Assembly: GCF_002860165.1 (NCBI RefSeq)
Contig: NZ_PGUZ01000027.1
Coordinates: 62,001-126,000 of the forward strand
DNA length: 64,000 nt
Reading direction: 5' to 3'
Source of the DNA: Bacillus sp. V3-13
GTDB lineage: Bacteria > Bacillota > Bacilli > Bacillales > Cytobacillaceae
The notes below the pieces were generated by a model. The model was given only the letters and a program-made list of their open reading frames with translations. It was not told the origin of the DNA and ran no database searches. This document shows positions 46,033 to 55,376 of the stretch, in pieces. The first letter of the stretch is position 1; the number at the start of each line of letters is the position of its first letter. Both the position numbers and the translations under genes were made by a program.

Positions 46033-47025
46033 TTATATACTGTTTCTTTTAATAATTCGATAGTTTAATACAATATTTTGTTTATTTTTTTCCTGGGGCT
46101 CGTTTATTTTCTTTAAAATCTGCCGGGCCGCTTCTTCGCCGGCTTTTTCATAGTTAAAATCCATGGTGGTTAATGAAGGCGAAACGTATTTGGACATCTC
46201 GGAGGCACCCATTCCGGCTACTGCCATATCTTCCGGGATTCGGTAGCCCGACTCCTTCAAGTATTGCATCGCACCGATAGCCAATCTATCTGTAACTGCC
46301 AGCACGGCATTTGGCAGTTCCGTTGTTTTTTCTAAAATTGTTTTCATTGCCTTGTAACCTGATTGAACGTCAAAAATACCGGTTTGTTGCCAGTTGTCCT
46401 CGATCGGCAAATTGTGTTCCTTTAAAGCAGCCAGGTAACCTTCCTTGCGCGAAAGCCCCACCGATCTGTCCGCCGGGTCTACACCGATAAAAGCCATTTT
46501 TTTATAGCCTTCATTGATCAACAGCTCCGCCATTTCTTTCGCAGCATAAAAATCATTGAAGACAACAGTGGATACATCCGGTATTTCCTGTCCGACTGCG
46601 ACGAAAGGAATTTTCAGGGTTGCTATCTCTTTAAGCAGTTCATCATTTACATTGGTTGCGGACAGGACAATGCCATCAACATTTCTGCTTTTTAACAGCT
46701 TTAAGTATTCAATTTCTTTTTCGGGCTCAAGATTGGTATTGGTAAGGAGGATTTGATAGCTCTCAACTGAAAGGACTTTATCTATCCCATTGACAAGCCT
46801 GCTTGATGTTTCGGTGCTGATTTTCGGCAGCACGACGCCAACCACTTTCGTTTTTTTTGTTCGCAGTGATTTGGCATATTCATTTGGAACATATCCTGTT
46901 TCCTCAATAACCTTGAGGACCCGCTTCCGGGCTTCATCGCTGACATAACCCGAATTATTCAATACCCGGGAGACTGTTGTCCGCGAAACGCCGGCCCGCT
47001 CTGCAATCGCATTAATTGTAATCAA
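46033..47025 (-). CDS. scrR: Sucrose operon repressor ScrR (LacI family)
   Basis: A 330-residue LacI/GalR regulator. The HTH is ITINAIAERAGVSRTTVSRV (residues 2-21), followed by the hinge and a periplasmic-binding-like domain (about 60-325). TTG 47025 is chosen as start because AGGGGG lies 7 nt upstream; the longer frame starting further up covers that site. It presumably binds the operators that follow it and releases them on sucrose-6-phosphate or fructose. First gene of the operon. Confidence 0.88.
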   Translation of the reverse strand: MITINAIAERAGVSRTTVSRVLNNSGYVSDEARKRVLKVIEETGYVPNEYAKSLRTKKTKVVGVVLPKISTETSSRLVNGIDKVLSVESYQILLTNTNLEPEKEIEYLKLLKSRNVDGIVLSATNVNDELLKEIATLKIPFVAVGQEIPDVSTVVFNDFYAAKEMAELLINEGYKKMAFIGVDPADRSVGLSRKEGYLAALKEHNLPIEDNWQQTGIFDVQSGYKAMKTILEKTTELPNAVLAVTDRLAIGAMQYLKESGYRIPEDMAVAGMGASEMSKYVSPSLTTMDFNYEKAGEEAARQILKKINEPQEKNKQNIVLNYRIIKRNSI

Positions 47026-47189
47026 AAAAAATCCCCCTAAGAAAGAATCCTGCAAATTTTATTGTATAAAAGATTTCCATCTTTTTAAATGGGTTATCTG
47101 GTAAAAGATCGTTGTTTATTTCTGGATTGAATAACAATAACTGCGGCATTAAGTCAGCATAATTGCTGTAAAACAAGGAATCATCATTT

Positions 47190-47732
47190 TTAGTGTCCAA
47201 GAAAATACCTTTTTTTCGGCTTTACAGGGTAGAAAACAATTGATGGCTGTGTGATGCGAATATCAGGAAAACCTTCTATTGTTTGCACAGCACGCTGATC
47301 CGTAAATCTGTCCAAATTCACGATATTTAAGGCACCTGTTGAACAAGCTTCAACGCAGGCAGGGGGAAGGCCATGATCCTGGCGCGGATAGCACATTTGG
47401 CATTTGCTTACTTTTTGCGTCTCATAATCAAATTGCGGTGCACTGTAAGGGCAAGCAGATACACATAAGCCGCAGCCATTGCAAAGATTTGAATTGATCA
47501 GGACGATCCCGTCATGGCGTTTCGCAAATGCGTTTTCAGGACAGACTCTGAAGCATTCAGGGCTGTTGCAATGATTGCATGAATTGGAAAGATAAACTTC
47601 ATTTGATAGCTTTGATACTTTTCGCCAGCGTATTGATCCATCAGAATGGTTTTCATTTCGGCAGGCGATTTCACAAGCCTTGCATCCCAAACAAATATCT
47701 GCATTGAAAACAAATCCAATTTGTTTATTCAT
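47190..47732 (-). CDS. 4Fe-4S electron-transfer subunit (DmsB/NrfC-like)
   Basis: A 180-residue ferredoxin-like protein with four Cys clusters: CLGCKACEIAC, CNHCNSPECFRVCP, CNGCGLCVSACPYSAP and CQMCYPRQDHGLPPACVEAC. It passes electrons to the catalytic subunit encoded just upstream, with which it overlaps by 8 nt. An ATG at 47741 would add MST; both starts are possible. No membrane anchor gene follows, unlike in the second cluster, so the complex may be soluble or may use another anchor. Confidence 0.88.
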   Translation of the reverse strand: MNKQIGFVFNADICLGCKACEIACRNENHSDGSIRWRKVSKLSNEVYLSNSCNHCNSPECFRVCPENAFAKRHDGIVLINSNLCNGCGLCVSACPYSAPQFDYETQKVSKCQMCYPRQDHGLPPACVEACSTGALNIVNLDRFTDQRAVQTIEGFPDIRITQPSIVFYPVKPKKRYFLGH

Positions 47733-49749
47733 TGTGCTCATCCCATTTCTTAACATCAACATGGCTGTCATAAAAATTCGTACTGGATTGACTCTGTACC
47801 GCCGGAAGATGATTAACGATTAGCCGGTTAATCGAGTTATCGCTCGTTTGATTGACACGCACAACATCGATTGGCAGGTATGGATTTAAGGCTGCTTTCG
47901 CTTTAACCGAACCACACTTATTATAAACTGATACGAAATTTCCTTCTTTGATGCCTTTTTTGCATGCAGCTTCATCATTGATCTCAACAATCGTTTCTTC
48001 CGGTTCCGGGTTTAACCAGGTTAGTGACTCATATTGGGAATGAATTTTCAGCAAAGATTGCGGCGATAGAAGCCTGAATGGATAAATGCCGACCTCGTCT
48101 GATTGATTCCTGGATGAGCATGTAAATAAGTTATTTTCCCAATCAGGCGTATAAAAATAAAATCTTTCTTTTTTTGTTGGGACTTTATGATCTTGTTTTC
48201 GGATATGTGGACCTGCCAGCAAGTCTTCATAACTATTTAATGAATAGAGATCTTTAATATCCGGTGTCAGTTCCTTATTAATCCAGTCAATAGGCTCAAG
48301 CTCTGAAGGGAATGTTGAAAACCCGGGTGAAAGTTCATTTAGTTTTTTTGTTAATTCCCGGGCAATCTGCAGGTCGCTTTTTGCCTCAAAGTAAGGCGGG
48401 ATCGCCTTTTGGTTAATAGATAGCCAGCGATGCCAATAGCTTGCGTGAAGATCAGCCTCTTCAAAATGGCTTGCAGCCGGTAAAACAAGATCGGAATACT
48501 TTGCTGTGTTTGTCATATATAAATCAACCGTTACAATTAATTCGAGTTTCTTAAACAGGTCTTCCCAATCTTTTATGTTCAAGTCTTGTGACAAAGGGCT
48601 CCGCGAAGCAATCCATAAAAGCTTTAAAGGCGGGTCATCAAGATTATTCGCACTTAAAGCAAAATCAATATGATTAATATAACGGGAATTGTTTATATAA
48701 GGATGATTTTGCTCAGGATAATTCGACAGTGCCAGTGGGAAATCCTCAATGTCATCATGCATAAAATACGCTCCGCCATTGGGTATGTTGAGATTCCCGG
48801 TCATCGCCACCAAAGAGTTAATGGCTTGGATACTATCGCTGCCATGTTCATTTCGCTGAATGCCCAAACCGCTCCAGGTCGCAGCTGGTTTAATAGTGGC
48901 GTACAACCTTGCAAGCTCTTCTATTGCCTCCAATTTAATGCCCGTCTCCCGGCACACTGAATCAAGCTCTATATGAGAAGTAACGTAATCCTTGAATTTC
49001 TCCCAGCCGACCGTTTTGGCTGGACTAAAATCGTGTGGGCTGTTGCGCTGAATCAGAAGTTTTGCGATTCCCAACGCAAGCAAAGCATCTGTTCCAGATT
49101 TAATTTGGATGTAAAGATCCGCTTTAACGCCTGTTTCCGTTAAGATTGGGTCAATGACGACCAACTTGGCACCCTCTTGCTTTGCTTGAAAAATAAATTT
49201 CATTTGATGGATGTTCGTTGCTGCCGGATTTGCTCCCCATATCACGATTAATTTTGCTCCTGCCATATCTTCCGGAATCGGGCTGACAACATGGCCGAAA
49301 GAGGCCTTTACTGCCTGCAGCCCGGAGGATGCACAAATATTCCCGATAGGCTTTGTATGCGGACCGATACTATTAAACATTCCTTCAACCGCATAATGAA
49401 GCATTCCTAAATTTCCGGAAAATTTATTGTAGCCGGCGGCCAGGTTTGAACCGTACCGGTTATATAGCTCAAGCATTTTTTCAGCAATGATTGTGTACGC
49501 CTGATCCCAGGAGATTCTTTGCCAGTTTCCAGACCCGCGCGGCATCTGCATAATCGGATATTTTAAGCGGGATGGATTGTATACGTATTGCGTGTATGCA
49601 TATCCTTTGGCGCACAGTCTTCCCTGTGTATAACCATGCTCCGGGTCACCACTTACTTTTATTAATTTTCCATTTTCAACGTATGATAATATGCTGCAAG
49701 TTCCAAAACAATTGCGAGGACAAGTATTGCGATAGATTGAAGTCTCCAT
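47725..49749 (-). CDS. Molybdopterin-dependent oxidoreductase, catalytic subunit
   Basis: A 674-residue DMSO-reductase-family enzyme. The N-terminal 4Fe-4S motif is CPRNCFGTC, then GRLCAKGY. The bis-MGD domain includes SGLGIQRNEHGSDSIQAINS, and a C-terminal dinucleotide-binding domain covers about residues 565-665. No Tat signal is visible, so it is probably cytoplasmic. ATG 49749 lies after GGTGGTG. It is transcribed with its ferredoxin subunit; the PucR-family regulator gene is just upstream on the same strand. The substrate is not known. Confidence 0.88.
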   Translation of the reverse strand: METSIYRNTCPRNCFGTCSILSYVENGKLIKVSGDPEHGYTQGRLCAKGYAYTQYVYNPSRLKYPIMQMPRGSGNWQRISWDQAYTIIAEKMLELYNRYGSNLAAGYNKFSGNLGMLHYAVEGMFNSIGPHTKPIGNICASSGLQAVKASFGHVVSPIPEDMAGAKLIVIWGANPAATNIHQMKFIFQAKQEGAKLVVIDPILTETGVKADLYIQIKSGTDALLALGIAKLLIQRNSPHDFSPAKTVGWEKFKDYVTSHIELDSVCRETGIKLEAIEELARLYATIKPAATWSGLGIQRNEHGSDSIQAINSLVAMTGNLNIPNGGAYFMHDDIEDFPLALSNYPEQNHPYINNSRYINHIDFALSANNLDDPPLKLLWIASRSPLSQDLNIKDWEDLFKKLELIVTVDLYMTNTAKYSDLVLPAASHFEEADLHASYWHRWLSINQKAIPPYFEAKSDLQIARELTKKLNELSPGFSTFPSELEPIDWINKELTPDIKDLYSLNSYEDLLAGPHIRKQDHKVPTKKERFYFYTPDWENNLFTCSSRNQSDEVGIYPFRLLSPQSLLKIHSQYESLTWLNPEPEETIVEINDEAACKKGIKEGNFVSVYNKCGSVKAKAALNPYLPIDVVRVNQTSDNSINRLIVNHLPAVQSQSSTNFYDSHVDVKKWDEHNE

Positions 49750-49764
49750 TTTCACCACCATCCA

Positions 49765-50988
49765 TTACAGTTTATGGAGTTGTTTAACCTTTAAAGCAGC
49801 TGCAATGTTTAATTTTGTATTGATATCATCTAATTTTTGATCAAGTATTTCTTCAATTTTTTTAATCCGGTACCGTAAAGTATTGCGATGCAGATATAAC
49901 GCTTCAGAAGCTTTTTTTAGATCGTACTGGTTATGGGCAAAATGTTCGAGTGTATACATAAGTTCACCTTCATTAACCTCATCGTATCTTTGCAATTTCC
50001 CTAAAATATGATCATAAAATTCTTTTAAATCCTGTAAGACGTGCTTGTATAACACTCTTTCAAGTCCCAGGTCGACAAAGAAGGGGATGTCTATTTTTAA
50101 TAACAGCCCTAACTCAAACGCCACCTTTGCTTCCTGATAGCTTCTGAAAATCTCTTCAGGGTTTTCATAAATTTTTCCCACTCCGCAAGCCACTCTGTTT
50201 CCTAAATTAGTTTTTTTGATCAACTCAAAAATATGAAGGATTAAATCTATTAGATTCTTTCGGTTATCCAGTTCATGTTTCTTGTCAGTCGGCAAGATCG
50301 CGATGACTTCATTTCGTTTCGCAATCGTGATCGGATTGATATGATGTTGATTTAACACTTTATCGACTACGTATAAAAAAATCTCCATCAATTGCTTATC
50401 TGTTGAATAATAATCGTAATCTTTTATCGAAAAGACCAATACAACCAAAGGTTGATCAAGATCCCAGTTCCATATTTGTCCATAGGAAAGAATATCTTCT
50501 TTTTTCTTGAAATTCCCGTAAAGCAAGTCGAACAGAAAAGCATCCTTGAACCGAAGCGTTTCCTGTTTAATATCCATTTTTTTTCGTAATTCAAGCGCAC
50601 ATAAAGATGAAGCAAAATGCATTAGAGATCTATACTCTTCTATATCCTGCATATTTGCCTCGTTTAAAAGGATAAAAATATATCCGGTTATCTGGCTGCT
50701 AAACGTGATCGAGCTTCCGACCGCTTCTGTATGGTAGTTCGCAGAAGAAATCACACAATGAAAAAAGGTCTGTTCTGAAGCCATGCCGGAAAGCGGTTTC
50801 ATTTCGATTTCTATAGAACTGATAGCCTGATCATAGGCTGACGAAGAGATTACGTTATAGAATGGGTCCGTAATGATGACCGGGCATGATATTAGCATTG
50901 ATAGTTTAGTTGAAATTCCGCTCAACCCGTCGCCAGAAGCAATCAGCAATTCCTGAATAAAATCAGGGATGTTATAACTCTCATTCAT
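49765..50988 (-). CDS. PucR/CdaR-family transcriptional regulator
   Basis: A 407-residue regulator. The N-terminal sensor region (about 1-150, GAF-like) is followed by a GGDEF-like/CdaR middle and a C-terminal PucR HTH: YDLKKASEALYLHRNTLRYR, cut at about residues 358-377, then IKKIEEIL. ATG 50988 follows AAGGAATTG. It lies 15 bp upstream of the molybdoenzyme gene on the same strand and is divergent from the radical SAM gene. It is the natural candidate to bind the shared palindrome at 51095 and 54558. Confidence 0.88.
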   Translation of the reverse strand: MNESYNIPDFIQELLIASGDGLSGISTKLSMLISCPVIITDPFYNVISSSAYDQAISSIEIEMKPLSGMASEQTFFHCVISSANYHTEAVGSSITFSSQITGYIFILLNEANMQDIEEYRSLMHFASSLCALELRKKMDIKQETLRFKDAFLFDLLYGNFKKKEDILSYGQIWNWDLDQPLVVLVFSIKDYDYYSTDKQLMEIFLYVVDKVLNQHHINPITIAKRNEVIAILPTDKKHELDNRKNLIDLILHIFELIKKTNLGNRVACGVGKIYENPEEIFRSYQEAKVAFELGLLLKIDIPFFVDLGLERVLYKHVLQDLKEFYDHILGKLQRYDEVNEGELMYTLEHFAHNQYDLKKASEALYLHRNTLRYRIKKIEEILDQKLDDINTKLNIAAALKVKQLHKL

Positions 50989-51094
50989 AAACTCAATTCC
51001 TTTCCAATAAGTCCAAGGCACTATACATCATAGCTTAGACCCGTTTTAGGGAACAGTAATCAATGTCACAGGATATAAAAACCATTGTCAAACG

Positions 51095-51194
51095 GTACAA
51101 AAATCAGAAGTTAATTTTGTACTTTGCGGCCGTATAAATCTCTTTTTATTCATTTTATAATAAAAGCAAGTAAATAAATGTGAATAAATTCACA
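51095..51194 (+). promoter_or_regulatory. Promoter block: activator-type palindrome, -10, Rex-type operator
   Basis: GTACAAAAAT (51095-51104), 8 nt and AATTTTGTAC (51113-51122) form a palindrome with one mismatch. The conserved block ends GCGGCCGTATAAAT at 51139. TATAAT follows at 51156-51161, and GTGAA-TAAA-TTCAC at 51180-51193. The block at 54557-54602 is 43/46 identical. No good -35 is seen, fitting an activated promoter. A Rex-type repressor site after the -10 fits NADH-dependent control; Fnr is the alternative. Confidence 0.65.
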
Positions 51195-51281
51195 TGTTTG
51201 CGGAATAGTTCTTTTTTATCAGGAGTAAACCAACAATAAGTTAATTGTCCAGTTCAAAATAAAAGAAAAAGGAAGTGCCTT

Positions 51282-52301
51282 ATGCTGAGGAAAATCACGA
51301 AAGACAACCTTGGAACGGTAAAAAATAAATCCTTCCTAAAATATGCACAAATATACACAAATATAGAAACCGAGACTATTAAAGCGATAGAATCATTCGG
51401 ATTGCCGCTTCAGCAACGAGAGTTCAATAAAGACAGAGGAAAGAAATTAACACAATTGCGGGCAGCCGGGGCAATCCTGCGCAATAACGATAAAAGTATT
51501 GCGACAGGCCGGATTTCCAGTGCATGCGAAGCTTGCCAAACTGGTGAAGGAAGCTATACGTCTTTTATTTCGTTAAAATGCCATCGAAATTGTTATTTCT
51601 GTTTTAACCCGAACCAGGAGGACTATACGTTTTATACAGATCGACAAAAAGATATTAACAAAGAGCTGCTCGAATTACTGGAGAACGGTGTTGAACTCAA
51701 GCATTTAGCACTTACTGGAGGAGAGCCTTTACTTTTTAAAGAAGAAGCGATTGCTTTTTTTGAACTGGCCAATGAGAAAACGCCGCAGACGTATACAAGA
51801 TTATATACAGCCGGAGATTTGCTGGATGTGGGTACTTTTGAACGACTAAAACAAGCAAATTTGAGTGAAATCCGCTTCAGCATTAAGATGGAGGATTCCG
51901 TCCAAAAGAGAAAGCATATTCTTGGGAAAATCGCCATGGCAAAAGAATATATACCTTATGTTTTGGTTGAAATGCCTGTTATTCCCGGTACGATCGGGGA
52001 AATGAAAACACTCCTGTTGGAATTGGAGGAAATCGGGATATTCGGTATCAATTTATTGGAGTTTTGTTTTCCGCTTGGGAACGCAAAAGCATTTAAAGAC
52101 AGGGGGCTTACATTGAAAAACCCGCCATATGAAGTGTATTACAACTATTGGTATGCAGGCGGCCTTGCTGTAGCTGAAAGTGAAGAAATCTGTTTAGAGC
52201 TCCTCGAGTTCTCATTAAAAGAAAACTTGAAACTCAGTGTTCATTATTGTTCTCTTGAAAATAAACATTCGCTCATGATCGAGTCGCCTTCGACCTCGTG
52301 A
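51282..52301 (+). CDS. Radical SAM protein, C-terminus cut by an IS element
   Basis: A 339-codon frame with the radical SAM motif CHRNCYFC (about residues 105-112), the GGEP-type LALTGGEPLLF (about 145-155) and a preceding Cys pair SACEACQTGEG. It resembles radical SAM enzymes of the MoaA/SPASM type, as found beside anaerobic oxidoreductases, whose reaction is unknown. Native sequence seems to end at SLENKH; the last ten residues (SLMIESPSTS) come from the adjoining IS-like DNA. The protein is thus truncated. RBS AAGGAAGTG. It is controlled by the promoter block upstream. Confidence 0.75.
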   Translation: MLRKITKDNLGTVKNKSFLKYAQIYTNIETETIKAIESFGLPLQQREFNKDRGKKLTQLRAAGAILRNNDKSIATGRISSACEACQTGEGSYTSFISLKCHRNCYFCFNPNQEDYTFYTDRQKDINKELLELLENGVELKHLALTGGEPLLFKEEAIAFFELANEKTPQTYTRLYTAGDLLDVGTFERLKQANLSEIRFSIKMEDSVQKRKHILGKIAMAKEYIPYVLVEMPVIPGTIGEMKTLLLELEEIGIFGINLLEFCFPLGNAKAFKDRGLTLKNPPYEVYYNYWYAGGLAVAESEEICLELLEFSLKENLKLSVHYCSLENKHSLMIESPSTS

Positions 52302-53460
52302 CGATCGATCTGGTTTTTTTAAAAGTTTCCTTTAGAAAAACAGAGAAGCTTCTCTGCCAATACTCACCTAAAAACTCAAGCATCTCCAGGAGAGTTCCCT
52401 GGTAACGCACTTTCTTTTTCATTAATAAGGTGAGGCAGAAAGTGATCATGGTAATATAAACTTGATTGTAAACAGGATTGGCGCTCTTTCCATAACATTT
52501 TTTCAGGACCATATGTTGCTTCATCCATTTGAAGAACAGCTCGATTTGCTAACGGCTTCGATAAAGATCATTGATTTCCTTTGCACTCATTTTTGCATCA
52601 TTTATGACAATCGAGATCGTATTTCCTTGACTGTCCAGCGTTTCAACCAATCGTAGAGGATATTTCATCTTTCCCAGCTTAACGACCGCCTCCCTATGAA
52701 TAGAGGAGGAAGGGTCCACAGGCAGTTCTTCAATAACAGTGATGACGGTATTATCATTTATTCGGGTACATAACCGAACGTTATTCTTACAATAATCATC
52801 AAATTTCTCGAAATCGAAATATTCCCGATCAAATACGTGAAGGGCATCCTTTTCGATGACCATCAACGCATCCAGTTGTGTGGCATCTGCTGGTCTGGCA
52901 GGGGTGACGATGATCTCGTCTGGGGCAGTCTCCCCTTCATAAAAAACGACACGGGTATGAATCTTTACTCCCGCTTTTGTATTTCGGAAATCAGCCCATC
53001 GATACTGGCTAAGGCAAAAAGAGATGGTGGTAGAATCAATGAGGTGGATTTTGCCTAATAAATCATTTCCCTTTTCTTCTCCGAATTCCCGGTGTATCTG
53101 TTGAACCAAGTGATGCAAGATCACTTGGAAGATCTCTGGGGACAGATCTGAAAGTTTTCTGGATAATTGGGATTTACTGTTGCTTTTTAATCCAAGTTCT
53201 TTTTGTAATCTCTTTTTGTGCCGGACCTTGAAACTAATTTTTTTGAGGCTGGATAGTTGCTTCAATTGAGCATAAATAAATAGCTTTGTAAAGGTTAAAC
53301 TATCCAGCTTTTCACATACTTGTCAGCCTTCATATGATCCACCATCCTGGAAATAATTTTTCCATTTAGAGGAAGCAGGTATTCCTTAAAAACTGTTTTT
53401 ATGGTATTCTTGTCCATAGCGACCCCTTTATAGTTAGGATTTGGACAGGACACTTACCTT
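52267..53460 (-). mobile_element. IS4-family insertion sequence, inactivated
   Basis: The segment holds a broken IS4-family transposase on the minus strand and interrupts the radical SAM gene at its left end. I could not find matching terminal inverted repeats or a target duplication by eye, so both borders are approximate and one end may be deleted. No remaining piece of the radical SAM gene is seen on the right side. Confidence 0.65.
52273..53417 (-). pseudogene. IS4-family DDE transposase, frameshifted and with an amber codon
   Basis: The frame starts at ATG 53417 (MDKNTIKTVFKEYLLPLNGK) and continues to KADKYVK, where an A-run appears one base short (near 53310) and shifts it. The correct continuation KLDSLTFTKLF, then LKQLSSLKKISFKVRHKKRL, lies in the next frame. 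It carries the DDE features LIDSTTISF and VFDREYFDFEKF. At YRSR-stop-QIELFFKWMK (stop at 52549-52551) a TAG replaces the conserved Trp of YRxRWQIELFFKW. The rest runs to 52273. Two independent lesions make it dead. Confidence 0.85.
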
Positions 53461-54029
53461 CCACCTAATTATAAGGTTTTTAATGGAACAATAGAACTAA
53501 AAATTACTATAAATTACAAATTATTCAATGAAAATTCGCTTTATTCAAGGCTTGACAAACAAGTTTTTATTTAATGCAACGCTAGTGAATATTTTTTAAA
53601 GTTTTGATAAAAACGTCCTTTTCGTCGTTATTCTCCTTTGTACGATTTATGTTGAACACTAAACCGCTGGTTTCTACCACTTTAGATACTTTTGTATATG
53701 TTAATTCCAGTTATAATCAAGTAAGCATCCAACTCTGGAAAGTCCAACACCTCTCCTTATGTAGAACTACATCGAAATGTATTTGCACTCCGGGGAAATT
53801 AAGCCTCTTTTATTAACATAAATTAATTAGCAGTTTGCCCTTAGTTGCGCCAAGTGTCGTAAACCTAATTTAGATGACATCATAAAAAAGTTCGTTTGTA
53901 TACAGTTGTAGACTGACCTATTCTCACGAGTTAATAGCTGATGAAAAAATGTAAAAAACTTTTGACATTAATGTTGTAATTTAGTACTCTAAAAATGTAA
54001 GATTATTTTAACGGGTTCTGGCGGTGAAA
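53461..54029. other. AT-rich intergenic region with a promoter for the HTH gene
   Basis: No gene is supported in 53461-54029; a 70-codon frame at 53604 has no ribosome site. TTGACA at 53962-53967 with TACTCT 17 bp later (53985-53990) is a likely promoter for the small regulator downstream. Confidence 0.45.
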
Positions 54030-54296
54030 ATGAAAAATCGAATCAGAGAATTACGTAAAAATAAAGGTTTATCACAAGGTGACTTAGCAATAAAATGTAA
54101 TGTATCTCGTCAAACTATTAATGCAATTGAAAATGATAAATACGATCCTACTTTACAGTTAGCATTTGAGTTAGCATTTAGTTTAAATACAACGGTTGAT
54201 AAGTTATTTCTATCGGACCTAAAAAAGGAGAGACAAAGTCAATGCGGGGAGGATCCTACCTTTGTCACGAGTCCTACTGTAACAGATATAGGGTAG
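54030..54296 (+). CDS. Small XRE-family HTH regulator
   Basis: An 88-residue protein. The Cro/C1-type HTH fills residues 1-66 ([46 protein letters not shown]), as in YozG-type regulators, which are normally 65-70 residues long. The extra tail [19 protein letters not shown] is unlike the family and may come from a lost stop codon. ATG 54030 is used; the GTG at 54024 belongs to the weak ribosome site. It stands alone, and its target is unknown. Confidence 0.8.
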   Translation: MKNRIRELRKNKGLSQGDLAIKCNVSRQTINAIENDKYDPTLQLAFELAFSLNTTVDKLFLSDLKKERQSQCGEDPTFVTSPTVTDIG

Positions 54297-54372
54297 CGGC
54301 AAGAACATCTAATACACCTGATAGTTCCACTGGCAATCTTGGTTTTCGTTGTGTAAAAGATGTGACATGAGG

Positions 54373-54403
54373 TTACTAAAGGCTTGATTCGAGCCTTTAG
54401 TAA
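54373..54403. other. Perfect 12-bp hairpin without T-run
   Basis: TTACTAAAGGCT (54373-54384) and AGCCTTTAGTAA (54392-54403) pair around TGATTCG. No T-run follows on either strand, so it may be an operator or an RNA hairpin rather than a terminator. The rest of 54297-54556 shows nothing. Confidence 0.5.
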
Positions 54404-54557
54404 GAAGCAAATATTAAGAAAAAAAATCCACGATTAGATTTGACAACAAGCTGTCTCAACTGAGTGGTATACACTCTGCCCGGCAATTTACAGCTTTTTT
54501 CCTAAAACAGCACTTCTTATCAAAACCGGCCAAAGATGACAGGGGAATTGTCACAAG

Positions 54558-54657
54558 GTACAAAAATCAGAAGCTATTTTTGTACTTGGCGGCCGTATAA
54601 ATAACATTTTATTAAGTTTATAATTAAGGCGAACAAATATATGTGAAATGTTTCACA
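54558..54657 (+). promoter_or_regulatory. Promoter block of the torD-dms operon: palindrome, -10, Rex-type operator
   Basis: GTACAAAAAT (54558-54567), 8 nt and ATTTTTGTAC (54576-54585) are a perfect palindrome. The block ends GCGGCCGTATAAAT at 54602. TATAAT follows 17 nt later (54619-54624), and GTGAA-ATGT-TTCAC lies at 54643-54656. Spacing of all three parts equals that at 51095-51194. A PucR-family activator and Rex (or Fnr) are inferred. Confidence 0.7.
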
Positions 54658-54710
54658 TAATTTTTGTCAAAGAAAACAATCGATCTCTTTATGAAAGTGA
54701 GGTGTATGGG

Positions 54711-55376
54711 GTGTATCCAAAAAATATTCAGATCATTTCACTCCTTAAAGAAAGGAAATTTCAGTATGAATTTCTTCATACTATTTTCGACAAGCCGTTG
54801 TCTTTCGAAATGCTTAAAACATGGAAAGAACAAATATTCGCGAACCAAATCGAATCCAATGAGCACCTGATTCCTTTTCTTACTGAATTATCCTCTCAAG
54901 AAACGGCAGATATTGTTTTAAAGGAGCAGAAAAATTTCCAGGAATTATTTTTTGGACCTGAACATATTCCGGCTCCACCATGGGAGTCTGTTTATCGGAC
55001 AAGAGAAAGAATTTTATTTGGTGAACCTACTTTAAAAATGAGAGAAAAGCTAAGGGATTTTGACTTGCATTACGAGGAAGAGCATAAAGAGCCTGAGGAC
55101 CACATTTCCGTTGAATTGGAATTTATGAATTACCTTATTGACAAAACTATGTGGTCAATTGACGAAGAAAACGAGAAAGAATGCAGTAAAGCATTATATT
55201 ATCAATTTCGGCTATTGGATGAACATCTTATGAAATGGATAGAACCATTTACAGCAGATATCCTTTTAAACACAACTAGCTGCCTTTACAAAGGAAGCGC
55301 TTTATTTTTAAGAGATTTCATACAGGAAGATTATGAATATATGAAAGAAATAAAGGAGGTATTAGGCAATGAGTAA
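54711..55376 (+). CDS. TorD/DmsD-family molybdoenzyme chaperone
   Basis: An all-helical protein of 221 residues from GTG 54711, chosen because GTGAGGTG lies 7 nt upstream; the longer frame from 54648 begins inside the Rex-type operator. FFGPEHIPAPPWESVYRTRE (about residues 84-103) is the characteristic TorD/NarJ-like segment. Such chaperones guard the Tat signal and help cofactor insertion in the catalytic subunit. It overlaps the start of dmsA by 8 nt, which supports this partnership. Confidence 0.85.
   Translation: MYPKNIQIISLLKERKFQYEFLHTIFDKPLSFEMLKTWKEQIFANQIESNEHLIPFLTELSSQETADIVLKEQKNFQELFFGPEHIPAPPWESVYRTRERILFGEPTLKMREKLRDFDLHYEEEHKEPEDHISVELEFMNYLIDKTMWSIDEENEKECSKALYYQFRLLDEHLMKWIEPFTADILLNTTSCLYKGSALFLRDFIQEDYEYMKEIKEVLGNE

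Noticed and set aside
53604-53816. 70-codon frame between the IS element and the HTH gene
   Set aside because: No ribosome site, composition of random AT-rich DNA, no family.
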